Shown piece after piece: positions 10,531 to 22,329 of a stretch of 64,000 bases of DNA. The stretch is from Tenrec ecaudatus (Eukaryota > Chordata > Mammalia > Afrosoricida > Tenrecidae): positions 15,647,001 through 15,711,000 of the forward strand of contig NC_134546.1 in the NCBI RefSeq assembly GCF_050624435.1. Direction: 5' to 3'. Made by a program: the position numbers and the translations under genes. The first letter of the stretch is position 1. The number at the start of each line of letters is the position of its first letter. The notes beneath the pieces are model-generated. The model worked only from the letters and a program-made list of their open reading frames with translations. It searched no databases and was not told the origin of the DNA.

Positions 10531-13110
10531 TCTCAGAGGATTCATTTATACACACCCCAAAATCCATAATGACTTACACACCAGCCCTGTGTGTATCGGA
10601 CACACTGGTTAATTACCCCTGGGGACTGGGGATGGTTCAGATTGCTAACGGCACAGGAATTTTAGTGAAGGATGACAGGATTCTCAAAATAGCCAACCAG
10701 ACATGCAAAAGGAGCTTGGATCGCTGACTTGTAGAAAAATGTAGAACTTTCTCAAAGAAATGCTTGCAGTCACTTTGATTCTGTGATTCTCATCTCCCAG
10801 CTAAAAGGGAGCATCCACAGGAATTTGGTGGGAAAGGCCAATGACCGGCATTATGATACACGATCTTCAGCGCTCGCCTCCCCATGCTGTTCTTCCAGGC
10901 ATAAGAATGGCCACTCTCTGTGGCATGGTTCGCATACTTGTGAGTCGTATCAGCGTCCCTGAGATAAGGTTAGAATGCTGGCCTTCCCAAATACCCCGGA
11001 CTTCATGAGGACAGGCCTTGTATTCCACTCATTCAGCCTAGGAAGTGAGTGTGAACCGTGACACCTGGTACATGCTCATTGAATTGATAGACAAAGAAGT
11101 GCATTTGGGACAGGGCCTCATGACAGGTTTATCTGCCTGGAGTTGTACATGCAGCTCGGTGCAGAAGATTAAGCTTAAAGATAGCCGTGTGGGCCTACAT
11201 TTAAATTAAAGATGCGAACCTCCCCCCAAAGTCACCATCTTCCACAAAACGGCTGGTGCATTGCAGCTCCTAAAAGAATCGTGTCACTTGCCTCTTGCCT
11301 TCTGTCTGACTTCTCTGCATGTACCATCCCCACCTCTGCCCCCACCATGCCACACATACATACGTCCCCATACTATTTACTTGCTTGGGATAGCCTTTGA
11401 AAACTCTGCGTTTCTCTCTCCGGCTGGTTCTCTTTGGTTTAAGTGCTTTGGGGACACTGGCCAGTGGCTTGAAGCCTACCAAACCTGGTTCTCACCTGGC
11501 TGCTGAGAAAAGAGGAGCCTGGCATATTCCAATCCAAAGGGCACATCCTCCACAGCCCAGTCCTCTCAAACGGTGTCAACACAACACTTCGACCGTACAA
11601 CTCCGGCTTTCTAAACCTGAGCCTGCCCAGTTCAGCCAAGCTCGGTTGGATGCGATGTGACGTTTGGGATAAAAGCCTAATAAGAATTCAAGATTTTGTC
11701 CACAGCATCCCATGCTACATAAATGCTGCTCTCTGGAGCTTAATCACGTGGGGTCAGGCAGCTCTGTGAGGAGTCCGGAATCTGAGCCCCAGCCAGATGC
11801 AACTTATCACGGCTCATAATGCCTCACCCACCGCCACCATGAGAACAAATGGTCCTTAAGCACCTACACTGTGTCGTGCACAGTGGCACTAGGCTGGCAA
11901 GGAAAGGCACTGTGCTGGCAATAGCGGAGGCCGATAATAAAGCCGATTAAAAGCTGCCATGCATTTGCGCTCCACTCCAATAGCCCAGGAACGGAGCCAC
12001 ACATTTCATGGCCCCCTCATCTCATCCAGTCATCCTCCAAAGGCGATGGACAGAGGCCATCACCACCTCTATTTTACAGACAAGGCTGCTGCTGAGAGCG
12101 CCAGGAAGAGGAAAAGCCAAGGTCGACACCTGATCGGAATCGTCAGTTCCCAACCCCCGTCCACTCACACATTGTTCTACACCCCCTAGCGGGAGACCAC
12201 TTCACCGAGGAGGGAAGGCTTGGCCAAGGACACAGGTTGTGGGGAAAGGGAGAAGGCACCGGACCAGTTATCACTCGCTGTCTCGTCTTTGACTCAAGGC
12301 CATCCCGCGTGTGTCAGAGTAGAACTGGGCTCCATTGGGGTTCCAAAGGCTCCTTTTCTGGAAGTAGAGGATCGGGGTTTGTGTTTGTTTGTCTGATCTC
12401 CCAGAGGCTGTTAGATCGCCAGATCGTTGCTGCTGAAGTTGGCGGGAGCCGGAGTCATCTACTCAAGCGCTTTACTAAATTAATAAACACCTCAGGAAGG
12501 AGCTTGCTACAACGATTGAACCCAGTTTACACTGTTTCTCAGACCCTCCATCCGTTTGTCCTTCCCACCGCTTGTCAGCCAGGTCCATACTCCCTCTTGC
12601 TGTTTCTTGCTGTGCACACACTTGATCCAGGAAGGAAACACATGCAAGTTTCTCCCCAGTCCGTTGTTGGGAGCTCTCCCCAAAACAGGCATCCTTGGCG
12701 CTGCTTACCCGATGTCAGACTGGAACTTCCACCTCCCCTTCAGATGTGGATTAAAGCTGCAGGTACACTTGTGCTCATTTCATTCCAAAAAAGAGAAAGG
12801 GACAGAGGGAAGGAGGAAGCAGGGGAGAGAGGGGAGAAAGGAAATGAAGGGAGAATCTTTAGACACGTTTCATTTTACCTTCGTGGTTGGAACTTATCAT
12901 TTAAGTTGTGTTCCCAAAAGACACAGTCTAGCCTAACATTTCCTACTGTTAAGCTTGTGGCTCTGTGGACAGACAACTTGAACCTGGTTCCAACTGGACA
13001 TATTCTTCAGCCCTCCACGTGTTCCCTTTTATAGTTATTATTTTTCCATAAAGCAGAGATCGCAATGCTTGGCATAATAAGATTAATACTGATGGTTGTT
13101 TATTGACTCA
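10531..13110. other. Intergenic, largely unassigned
   Basis: 11850-12130 has weak L2/MIR similarity (CTTAAGCACCTACACTGTG; ACCTCTATTTTACAGACAAGG). A 265-codon open frame at 12237-13034 has no recognised homology, signal or splice support. No exon is called. Confidence 0.35.
11850..12130 (-). repeat. L2/MIR remnant
   Basis: Reads like the reverse strand of an L2 3' end followed by MIR-core-like sequence ending in TCTATTTTACAGACAAGG. Strongly diverged. Confidence 0.4.
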
Positions 13111-13240
13111 GATTCCCTGCCGTCGAGTTGACGCCGACTCCTAGGGACCCTCCAGGACAGGGCACAACTGCCCCTGTACATTTCTGAGACGAATCCTCTA
13201 TGACACGGGGACGCTCCGACCTTCTCCCATCGCTGTTATT
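13110..13240 (-). repeat. AfroSINE, head end lost
   Basis: CTGCCGTCGAGTTGACGCC, GACTCCTAGGGACCCTCC, AGGACAGGGCACAACTGCCC and TTTCTGAGACGAATC match the reverse strand of the AfroSINE tail half. Confidence 0.85.
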
Positions 13241-13354
13241 GAGAATATAGACATCGCTTCAGTTCCAGACGTGGAGACCCTGTATTCTTCATTCTAGATA
13301 AAATCCTCGTTCAAAACCCAATGTCTTCTACATCTTCCAAATGTCCTAAACATC

Positions 13355-13560
13355 TCCAAGGAGCACTGATGGTGCAGTATTGAAGAGTTGGACTACTCAC
13401 CCAAAGGGTCAGCAGCCGGAAACCACCAGCTCCTCTGAGGGAGAAAGACGAGGCTCTCTGTTCCGATTCAGAGTTACGGTCTCAGACACCCAGAGGGGGG
13501 CAGTTCTCCTCGGTGCTCCAGGATCACTGTGAATTGGAATCCACTCAATGAATCTGATTG
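13355..13560 (+). repeat. AfroSINE
   Basis: Head GGAGCACTGATGGTGCAGTA, then GGTCAGCAGCCGGAAACC, ACCAGCTCCTCTGAGGGAG, AAAGACGAGGCTCTCTG and AGTTACGGTCTCAGACACCC, tail CACTCAATG. Confidence 0.8.
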
Positions 13561-13694
13561 GGAAGCCTCATGAAAAGGGCTTGGAAACAGTTAAAGTGCT
13601 GATTGAATGACTACCCACTTCATGCTCATTTAATTAGAAAAGTTTGCTCCTTGGAATGACGCATGCGATTTGCGCCAGCGGACATCGCTCAGAG

Positions 13695-13890
13695 AACAAT
13701 CTGTACAAGGAGAAAGGTGCTGGGGTGGTGCTGTGGGCTCACCATTTGACTGCTCCTCTCAACATCCTCTGTTCAAACCCACCAGCCTCTCCACGGGAGA
13801 AAGACCATCCTGTCTGCTCCCACAGAGATCGATAGCCTTGGTACCCCTGGGCAGGGTCACCTTGAGACAGAATTGACTGGACAGCAGAGG
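13695..13890 (+). repeat. AfroSINE, diverged
   Basis: CTGTGGGCTCACCATTTGAC, GTTCAAACCCACCAGCCTC, CACGGGAGAAAGACCATCC and TGGGCAGGGTCACCTTGAG follow the SINE order in the sense direction. Confidence 0.6.
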
Positions 13891-15027
13891 GTTTGCTTTG
13901 ATTTTCTTTTACACGGGAAGGTTGCCTCTTAAACAGCAAGCAAATCCCTTCTCGGTGTGTCTGCATAAGGGACACAAAGTACGGTGAATCGAAAACTTCC
14001 ATGTGCAAAACAGAGAAGCACATTGGATTCTGTTGGCGGTCCTCTCGTGGCCACGTGGATGCACGGGGACGCAGCAATGTGCCAACGGAAGTAGAGGGAA
14101 GGAGGGCGAGAGGGAGGAACCATGTGAGCCGTTGAATCGTTCATCGATTGTGTCTTCCTTTCTCTCCCTCCTCCCTTCGCACCTTCATTCGGCCCTCCTC
14201 TACTTCTCTCCTTCCTATGCTACCCTCCCTTCCCAACCCATGCTTGGAGTGTCACAGGTGTCATTCACAGACACAGAATGTTTACTATTGCATACAGACA
14301 TGAAATACGCCTATGTCCATATACATACATAGGGGTCTCAAAAGTCTGTGGGGAAAATGGAATGAAGAAATCATGGAATTTTTCCACGAACTTTTAAAAG
14401 TGCCCCCCGTGTATGTAATGTTATATATCATGCATGACATCTCTTTTTCGGTAATGAAACTTTGATTAGCGCACTCCCTGCTCTTTATTTTAATGCTCAT
14501 TTAATTTAATTAAATGACTCTTCCTCGAGAAAGTCTATGCCATACCCCCCTGGTGGTGGTCTTAAAAATCAGGACTGGGGTCTAAAAGCTACACTAGATC
14601 TAAGCTGTGATGAACGAGGAAACGGGCAGTGGTCTCCTCTCCCCACTTCCCCTCCTTCCCTGGGAGAGTAGACTAGACAGCGTGAACAACACAAAGTTTA
14701 GTAGATTCGCTTACGGCCTTGGCCACTTCCGACGCTTAGTGCAGATTCTAAAATTCTATAGAAGGTTTGCTGGCAGTAAGTTTGAAATCACAATCCAAAG
14801 TGCTGGCAAAACTACACATAACGGCATCCAGTCTCGCTTGATCTCTACCAATCTATAAATATTGGAATTCCATAAATAATTCATTTCTTGTGTCTTTTAC
14901 CCCATTTCCTTCGTTCCTTTTCTGCCCAAATGTAAGGCTGTTTTCCCAGTAAACGATTTTCCATTTCTCCCATGAAAGACTTAAAACCGAGAGAAGTTTT
15001 GAGGCATCTTGAATATCTATCTTTAAA

Positions 15028-15029
<2 letters not shown>
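13891..15029. other. Intergenic, no repeat or gene recognised
   Basis: 14330-14410 has a mariner-like edge (GGGGTCTCAAAAGTCTGTGG ... CCACGAACTTTTAAAAG), too short to assign with confidence. Confidence 0.3.

Positions 15030-15062
<33 letters not shown>
15030..15062. repeat. TA microsatellite
   Basis: Uninterrupted TA dinucleotide run of about 32 bases, embedded in AT-rich sequence that continues to about 15,720 without a recognised repeat or exon. Confidence 0.95.
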
Positions 15063-15070
<8 letters not shown>

Positions 15071-15769
15071 TCACTTTCTAAGGATATACAAAATATGTCC
15101 TATATCTATATATTTTTTATTTTATAGTTTGTGCATACATCTTGTGTGTATTTTGTTGTGCATACATTCAAACTTCTGTAAAGTGAAATAGAAATTTAAA
15201 CTTTTTAGTAGTTTCACATTTTACTTAAAATTTTGTGCTCAAACCCTTCAAATGAATCTTAACCATCATAGTTTGTGTCATCTCTCAAAGTCTTTTTTTA
15301 AATCATTTAGCATAGTTTCTAAACCGCATTGTATTGGTTTCTAAGACAACTGCAACATACATCTTACCCTGAAAATTTGTTTACAAGCAAAATATATTTG
15401 TATAATATTAGCTTTCAAGTGGTCAGTTTAAAAAATAGATCTGCCTAATACAACCACTTAATTATTGCTGTTTAAATAGTCACTGGTTATGATTGAAAAG
15501 TCATTCCAATTCTGGGAATAATTACAAACTATGGATTTGTTTCGTAGTCTCCTGATTTCTTTTATCGGTTAAATACCTAACTAAAGTTGCTAAAGCTATT
15601 ATTTCTGACAAGGAATACTTTATCAGTCAAAAGCAACTAATTGAGAGAATACTCAAAGCATGATATTTTATAAAGCTTTAAGTTCTATTTCAGCTAAAGA
15701 GTCTCCTTACCTAACTGCGATTTAGGAGACACAGATAATGAACGAATAGCGATACAAAACCCCAGCAGA

Positions 15770-15916
15770 CAATGCATGTGTGCCATGAGTGGGTCCTGTC
15801 CTGCCTAACAGACTCCTCTCAGAATTCTGTCGCATCTGGTATAGGGGACAATCTTTGCCTTTCACAGGTCTTGTACAACAAAGAATCTCTAAAAAAAAAA
15901 AAAAAAAAAAAAAAAA
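15770..15916 (+). repeat. Old MER-type repeat fragment followed by an A(26) run
   Basis: CTGGTATAGGGGACAATC, TTTGCCTTTCACAGGTC and TTGTACAACAAAGAAT resemble an old mammal-wide DNA-transposon fragment. It ends in a perfect run of 26 A. CCAGCAG occurs on both sides, so a small retroposed sequence is an alternative reading. Confidence 0.4.
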
Positions 15917-17286
15917 CCAGCAGTCTCTGCAACTTTAGGAGAATGGCGAGGTGGTATTTCTATTTGCTTTCTTCACAGTCCATTGTAAGTCTCTGACCTG
16001 CTCAGGGACCAGAGGGCTTCCCACATAGCAAGACAGGGAAGACAGGAGAAGTCCGGATCAAGATGGGAATTATTCTGTGGGATACCAATGTGTGCCTGTG
16101 TAAGTGAGATCTCGCTTCACAAGGCCAGAAATGAGGCTTGTTTCGGTAGACGATGTGGCTCTTGGGCGGGCTGTGTTCCTAGCACTGGTGATAAGAGTCC
16201 AGGGACCAGCTCCCCAGTGTGACACATTCATTCATCATCAGGGTTTCAGTAGCTCTTTCAGAGCAGTGACATTCAGACCTCTGAATGGGAATGATTTCAG
16301 AATTTGCCATGTATGGGGGGAAATGTGGATGGGGACAATCATCCCGGAAAAGGCAGAAATGAGGATCTCAGATTGGAAACTAATTTTAGTTATCTGACAC
16401 ATGGCCCCTACTCCGCCCCTGTCTCTCCCTCCACCCCCTGCCCCAGCCCTGTCCCCATGCCTGTCATGCTCCTCTGTATCTCCCCTCTTACGAAAGAGTT
16501 TGCTTGTGCACTGACAGGATCTCAAAGCATGTATGGGCATCTTCATGATGTTCTTCCCAGAATGCTTTGAAAGAACTTCACATTGCCCTTTAGCATCCCA
16601 GGCATGACAATGATCTGTCTCATTCCATTGCCCGAAGAGCATTGATAGATATCAGGATTCTGAAATAGCTGCAGGGGCAGTTGCCAGCACACAAGTTTCA
16701 GGCAAAAGTTCTAGGGTGGTGGAACGCGGTGACAGAACTTTGGGAAAGAGCAGTCATCACGAGATAGAGTCAAGTGGCTCACACATTGGTTCTGTCTCCA
16801 TTGGTGACTGTTGTCAGTAAACTCAGAGGCATCTTCTGCGGCAGAAGGTCTCTCCCCAATGCTTGCCCAAATCATAGATGGAACAGAGTTCTGACCCGGA
16901 CTATCTTAGGAGAGGCACCATTGATGGTGCGTCTGGTGTTTTGTATTGCCATTTGGTCATCAGGATGCATCTCCTAGCTAGTTTATATTGGCCAGTGGGA
17001 CTCTTTGAGATCGACTGGAGAAAGATGATCTTGATGTGAGAATGTGACTCTTTTCCCACAGGTTGAGGGTTCTTGGTAATGGACCGATCTAGTTTAAGTG
17101 GAGTAAATATGGGTTTCAACAAGAGGAATTGATGAGGCATGTTTTTCTGTCCTCTCTGGAATATAAAAGGAGGGGAGGGAAGAGATTGCACACTGTGGCT
17201 TTCTCTGTCATCTGTGCCATGGCTTTCCTCTGCTTGAGCAGCTCACTCACTCTGCCCTGCAGGGTAGCTGTGAGATGCCATCAGCA
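15917..17286. other. Intergenic, no repeat family recognised
   Basis: Contains a TATA-like ATATAAAAGG (17160-17169) followed at 17219 by an ATG with a G at -3 opening a short leader-like frame just before the GGT repeat. Treated as a finding, not as a gene. Confidence 0.35.
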
Positions 17287-17833
17287 AGTAGCAGTGGTGG
17301 AGGTGGTGGCGGTGGTGGCGGTGGTGGTGATGGTGGTGGAGGTGGTGATGGTGGAGGTGGAGGTGGTGGTGGTGGTGGTGGTGGTGGTGGTGGAGGTGGT
17401 GGTGGTGGAGGTGGAGGTGGTGGTGTGGTGGCGGTGGTGGTGGTGGTGGTGGCGGTGGTGGTGGTGGTGGTGGTGGAGGTGGTGGTGGTGGAGGTGGTGG
17501 TGGTGGTGGTGGTGTGGTGGCGGTGGTGATGGTGGTGGTGGTGGAGGTGGAGGTGGTGGTGGTGGAGGTGGCGGTGGTGGTGGCGGCGGCGGTGGTGGAG
17601 GTGGTGGTGGTGGTGGTGATGGTGGTGGTGGTGGATGTGGTGGTGGTGGAGGTGGTGGTGGTGAGGTGGTGGCGGTAGTGGTGGTGGAGGTGGTGGTGGT
17701 GGTGGTGGAGGTGATGGCGGTGGTGGTGGAGGTGGTGGTGGTGGTGGTGGTGGTGGAGGTGGCGGTGGTTGTGGTGGCGGTGGTTGCGGTGGCGGTGCTG
17801 GTGGTGGTGGCCGTGGTGGCAGTGGTGGCGGTC
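17287..17833 (+). repeat. GGT/GGA/GGC triplet-based purine-rich repeat, about 0.55 kb
   Basis: Almost only GGT units, interrupted by GGA, GGC and GAT triplets and by a few single-base phase shifts. The plus strand is extremely G-rich and nearly free of C except in GGC. Long open frames arise on both strands only because the repeat avoids stops. Confidence 0.97.
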
Positions 17834-19469
17834 TCTTGCTTGTGTAGCCCTTTAGTCTTTACTAAGCCCATGTTACAATGCTATGTGCTTGCTAAGAACA
17901 TCTCTGTAGGCCTGACCGTCTGATTCCTGTAAGTTTTATTTTTATTTCACATAATATTTGATAGCACAGTCTGTTTGTTCCTTCAGGCCTATCCTCCACT
18001 TACTGACCCGAACCTGATGACAGACACACTCCGAGAGCATTTGGAAAGAGGACACTACACTAGTGCCTGCCCCATGGAGTTGTTGTAGGGCTGAATCAAG
18101 ATGCTGCATGGCAAAGGTTTTTGGTCCAAGGCCGGTTGTTCACTATCTTTATTTAGCACGCATTTTTGTTTTTGTTTTCCTCTACTAGAATGAACCATTG
18201 CAATTGCTGTTTTGCATGTCAACGTGGTAGAATGTTGAGTACATTTCATATAGTCACACTTCATAAAGACTTTGTTTTCCAGATTAGTTTATAGTTGTTG
18301 CCACCAGGATTAAGGAGAGTTATCTACTTACTGTGTAAATAAAGAAAGACACATGGTATTCAAAGAAGTCCAGATCTACAAATTACATGCTTATTTAAGT
18401 AAGAATTGGTGTTTTATACTTCCTTGTATAACAGAGCCCTTGTGGGTACAATAGAGGAGATGCATAATAAATGTTGTAGGAATAAGCTTATACATATAAA
18501 ATACCTGAACTTCAAAAATCTAAATCACTCCTTTTTCCTGGTTATAAGCTTGCATAGCTGATTCCCAAGACCAAGCAAGTTGACACAATCATTTCAAAAC
18601 CATGACAAGCAAATAGTTGTGACTTGGGTTGGCCTTGCTGGGTTGGGAACTAGATCTAGCATACCCATTTCACTCCAAACTAGTGATACTTGATTAAAAA
18701 TATTTTTTTAAAAGGAAGACTATAGAAACCACAGCATGGCATGAGTGTTAAGGGTAAGGGTTTCTGACATATCCCTCCACTTTTTAGAAAATGAAAAGAG
18801 ATATCAGATCAGGAATTTAAAATTTTTAAAGGTTACAGGGGGCCTCACCCCAGCCAAGATGGTGAGCACCGTGAGGCCAATGGAAGCCCGAGGTCTCCAA
18901 CCCACACACCCAGTGACATTACTGCCAGATCTAAAAACCACCCACTCTGATGGATCCACAGGAAACAGTTACATGACTATTTGCATCATGATCAATGGAT
19001 GGGCTCTCCAGTAACACTGAAAGGAAAACTTGCAAGTGTAAATGTGAATTTAAACTATAAATTAGGAGGATGAGAGCATTCAAAAATTCTTCAGGCTGAT
19101 AGAATGATTGTTTTCCTCATTTCCTTTTGGGAGTCCTTGGAGAGTATTCTCGCTGCATTCCCTAGAGCCCAGCGATGGCATCGAGCGCTTTAGATGCCAG
19201 TAGTGTGCGATGCCCGAATGAAAGCTGCAGCAGGAAGCCGGATGGGCTCTGGGTCCCACTGCCTGCTTTAAACAGAATATTCCATCCTTTTGTGAGTTGC
19301 TTGTATTTGAATTCAGAGTAAACTTTCACTTTTTCCAAAAGTTACTCATACATTTAAGGTTTGGAAATACCTGTCTAGTGTACTTCAAATTAAGGTTCTA
19401 GTTTATAACTATTGCCTTAATGCATAGCAGTGATGAAATGCACCAGTTGGGTAAAAGAAAGTCGATACA
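17834..19469. other. Intergenic, no repeat or gene recognised
   Basis: AT-rich non-coding sequence. Open frames of 60-90 codons only. A GCCTCACCCCAGCCAAGATGG stretch near 18842 is unassigned. Confidence 0.3.
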
Positions 19470-20350
19470 TGGGGTCATTCTAAATTTTCATAAAGATATA
19501 AAATTTTATTCCTTGAAATTTAATTGTAAAATTAGCTGGATACCTCCTCGTGATTAAAGCATTCAGCACATTAGGAATAGACATGAACTTCTTTGCTCCG
19601 ATCAAAGGTATTTATGAAAAATCCACCCCTAACAGCATATTTAATGAGAAAAGACTAAATGCTTTTCCCACCAAAAACACAAAGGCATCCATACTTACCA
19701 TGTCTAATTAACATTGCCCGAGATGCGCTACCAGGACAATAAGGATGGAAAATCAAATAAGGAAGTAAAGTTAAAGAAAAAAATATAGCCCTCCCATCCC
19801 CCAGGGGGATGAGTAGTAGAAAGGTGGGTGAAAGGAGACAATGGATAAAGTAAGACACAAAATAACAATAGTAATATATTATTGATCAGGGATCCATGCG
19901 GGTGGGAGGGTGGTGGAGGAAAGGGGGAAAAGGAGCAGATACCAACGGCTCAAATAGAAAAAGTGTCTTGGAAATGTTGATGGCAACATATGCACAAGCA
20001 TGCTTAATACAGTTGAAGGATGGACTGTTAGAAGATTTATAAGAGCCCCACAATAAAATGAAGAATGTTAAATATTTAAGACTATTCCTATTTGCCGAGT
20101 TTGTATGTAGAAATTCTAAAGAGTCCACACAAAAAAATATTGCAACTAGTCTCTGAGTTCAACAAGGTTGCAGGATAGAAGCTCAAGGCATAATATTCCA
20201 TTGTAATTCTTTACCAATGCGCAAACCAAACATGAAAGAAAATGACTCCACTTAAAACAGCATCAAAAACAATATAAATGCGGGAGTACATTTAACAAAA
20301 CAAGCACTCTGAAAATAAGAAATCAAAGAATACGTGAAGGGAAAGATTTA
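19470..20350 (+). mobile_element. L1 ORF2 fragment, interrupted by a nested insertion
   Basis: Left part (19470-19780) has GGTATTTATGAAAAATCC and TTTAATGAGAAAAGACTAA, the reverse-transcriptase region. Right part (20066-20350) resumes with TCCTATTTGCCGAGTTTG, CTAAAGAGTCCACAC and AACAAGGTTGCAGGATAGA. Frames are broken. Confidence 0.75.
19780..20065 (+). mobile_element. L1-tail-like retroposon (AATAAAATGA family), nested in L1
   Basis: GGTGGGTGAAAGGAGACAATG, GGAGCAGATACCAACGGCTC, AATGTTGATGGCAACATATG and the end CCCCACAATAAAATGAAG. The most diverged copy of the family in this window. Confidence 0.7.
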
Positions 20351-20424
20351 ATATTTTAAAAAGCTTACCCAGTTTTCCTTTCGTTACTTGCACTTTAGGG
20401 GCAAAGAGTATGGAAAGGGCTACT

Positions 20425-21225
20425 GGGGCTGCTGCTGCTGTTCGGGGCCATTGAGTCTGTTCTGACGGACGGCCACCTACGTACAAGCAAACGAGGCACG
20501 GCCCAGTCCGAGGCCAGCCTCACCATTGTTCCTCTGTTTGAGCCCATTGCTGCAGGCAGTGTGTCAATCCATGTCCTTGAAGGTCAGTCCCTTCTTTTGC
20601 TGACCCTCTGTTTTTCCGAGCATGAGGTCTGTGTTAGTCTGGGTAGACTAGAGAAACAAATTCATGGACACGCATATGTGTATAAGAGAGCGTTTTATAT
20701 AAAGAGAGTGTTTTATATAATTGTACATTAAGAAAGCATCCCAACCCAGTCCAGTCCAAGCGCATAAGTCCGATATTAGTCCATATGTCTGATACCAATC
20801 TACAAAGTTCTCTTCAGACTCACAAAACACATGCAATGACACCAAGTGCAGGACGATCACAGGCCAGTGGGTAGAAAGTCTTTGGATCCAGTGGCGTTGT
20901 AAGCATCTCAGCGCTGACAGCGGTTCTTCATGTGGCTCCTCCAGTTTCCAGGGCTGCATCAGGGTAGGTTCATGTGGCTTCTTCTCAGGGAAGTCTCTCA
21001 GGAAGTAAGCAGAGAGAGAACGGGTCTCTCGTCTTCTAGGAGGAAATCAGGATTTGCCAGAATTCTCAGGAGAAGGCCATGCCCACACAGCGGCCTCATT
21101 GGCTATCACCTGATTGACAGACTAGACTCCACCCCTTCACTCTTAATCCTCTCAAGTCCCAGACTGACACCAGATTATGTAACCACCACAAAGTCTTTCT
21201 CTAGGAGCTGGCTCTTCTTGCTATA
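20425..21225 (-). mobile_element. RTE (BovB-like) 3' end, split by an LTR-like element
   Basis: 20425-20629 is the reverse of the RTE terminus: GCTGCTGCTGTTCGGGGCC, CATTGAGTCTGTTCTGAC, GAGCCCATTGCTGCAGGC, GTGTCAATCCATGTCC, TGACCCTCTGTTTTTCCGAG. It continues at 21191 with GTCTTTCTCTAGGAGCTGG. The LTR-like element sits between. Confidence 0.75.
20630..21190 (-). mobile_element. LTR-like element, family A, full copy (561 bp)
   Basis: Ends TGTGTTAGTC ... ACCACCACA (TG...CA) with a 5-base target duplication AGGTC/AAGTC (one mismatch), inside an RTE copy. In its own sense (minus) direction it carries TATAAAACG near the end. The TG...CA ends and 5-bp duplication argue for a solo LTR of an endogenous retrovirus or MaLR-like element. 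No internal coding region is present. Confidence 0.75.
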
Positions 21226-21389
21226 TTTTATTATAGAATTATATCTATAATATAATTATAGATATTGTATTATTTATATAATTATATATTATATATAATA
21301 TAACATGACTTCCAGAAAAGTTTATATAATAATATATATTACTATGTATATATAATAAGAGAGAGTGAAAGATAGTAATTAAATATATA
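21226..21389. repeat. AT-rich low-complexity sequence
   Basis: TATATAATTATATATT-type sequence; the mariner inserted at a TA at its right edge. Confidence 0.8.
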
Positions 21390-22308
21390 TGAGGGGTACC
21401 AAAAAAAACCCCAGAACTGCTCTGAGCAGAACGGAGGTTTCATAGCATGTGTTTTTCACATTAGGAAGCATGGAACAACTCACTCTGAGTTAGTGCACCC
21501 AGTGGTGTTGCCTGGGAAGGTTCCCTCTGGTCACAATGAATGTTTTCATGAAAGCAGTTTGGCTAGAACCTCATTTTTTTGGTGACAGCCAGTTTAAGAA
21601 AACAGCATGAGGCTGTGACATTTTGTTTCCTGCTCAGGAAAAATGCCGCAGAAACTGCTGTGGTGTTGAAACCAGCTTACAAAGACAGCCTATGGGAAAA
21701 CTCAAGCATACAGTTGATTTTCTCATTTCAAAAAAGGTGAAATGTTGATTGATGGCAAACCTCTTTCTGGAGGTCTGTCAACTTCCAGAAGAGATGAAAA
21801 TGTCAACTCGTAGTGCATTGGCAGTTCATTCCATCAGGCCAGACTGTTAATCAAGCTTTCTACTTAGAGGTTCTGAAAAGATTGCATAACAATAAAAGGG
21901 CCTAATTTGTGGCAGGCCAGGGGACTGGTTTTGCCACACAACAATACACCTGCTCATGCAGCCATCTCAGTGCACCAGTTTTAGCAAAAAACAGCATGCC
22001 TCTCTTACCCCACACACCTGACTCACCTGGCCTTTCTCTGTGTGAATTCTTTTGTCCCTCGAATGAAAGGGACATGAAAGGACAGCGATTTGAAAACATA
22101 GAAGAGGTGAAGGAAAAAAATGAGGGAGGTGCTGTCAGCCATCCAAACAGAGTAATTTGGAAAAGGTTTCCAAGAGTGGAATTGCAAATTTGACAAATGT
22201 ATTATGTGCAATAAGAGTATTTCAAAGATGATAAGATTTTTTTGTAAAAATAAATAAATTAAAAATCATAGCTTTGAAAAAAATCCATTTGAGGGGGGGT
22301 ACCCCTTG
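21390..22308 (+). mobile_element. Mariner DNA transposon, internally deleted
   Basis: Terminal inverted repeats GAGGGGTACC and, reversed, AAGGGGTACC, flanked by TA on both sides. Inside are degraded transposase segments in sense: the N-terminal region (CTGCTCAGGAAAAATGCCGC; frame resembling LRKNAAETAVVL ... AYKDS) and the C-terminal region (RMKGT, DLKT, a GFQEW-like piece). The total is about 0.92 kb against about 1.3 kb for full mariners. The middle of the catalytic domain, with the first catalytic Asp, is missing, and several stops are present. Confidence 0.85.
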
Positions 22309-22329
22309 TATATTAGATATTTTTAAATA

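Noticed and set aside
12237-13034. 265-codon open reading frame
   Set aside because: No recognised domain, mixed low-information composition, no splice or promoter signals, and overlapping frames on both strands.
17129-17923. 264-codon plus-strand and 196-codon minus-strand frames (Val/Gly/Trp-rich and Thr/Pro/His-rich)
   Set aside because: They are translations of the GGT triplet repeat, which contains no stops by composition. They are not proteins.
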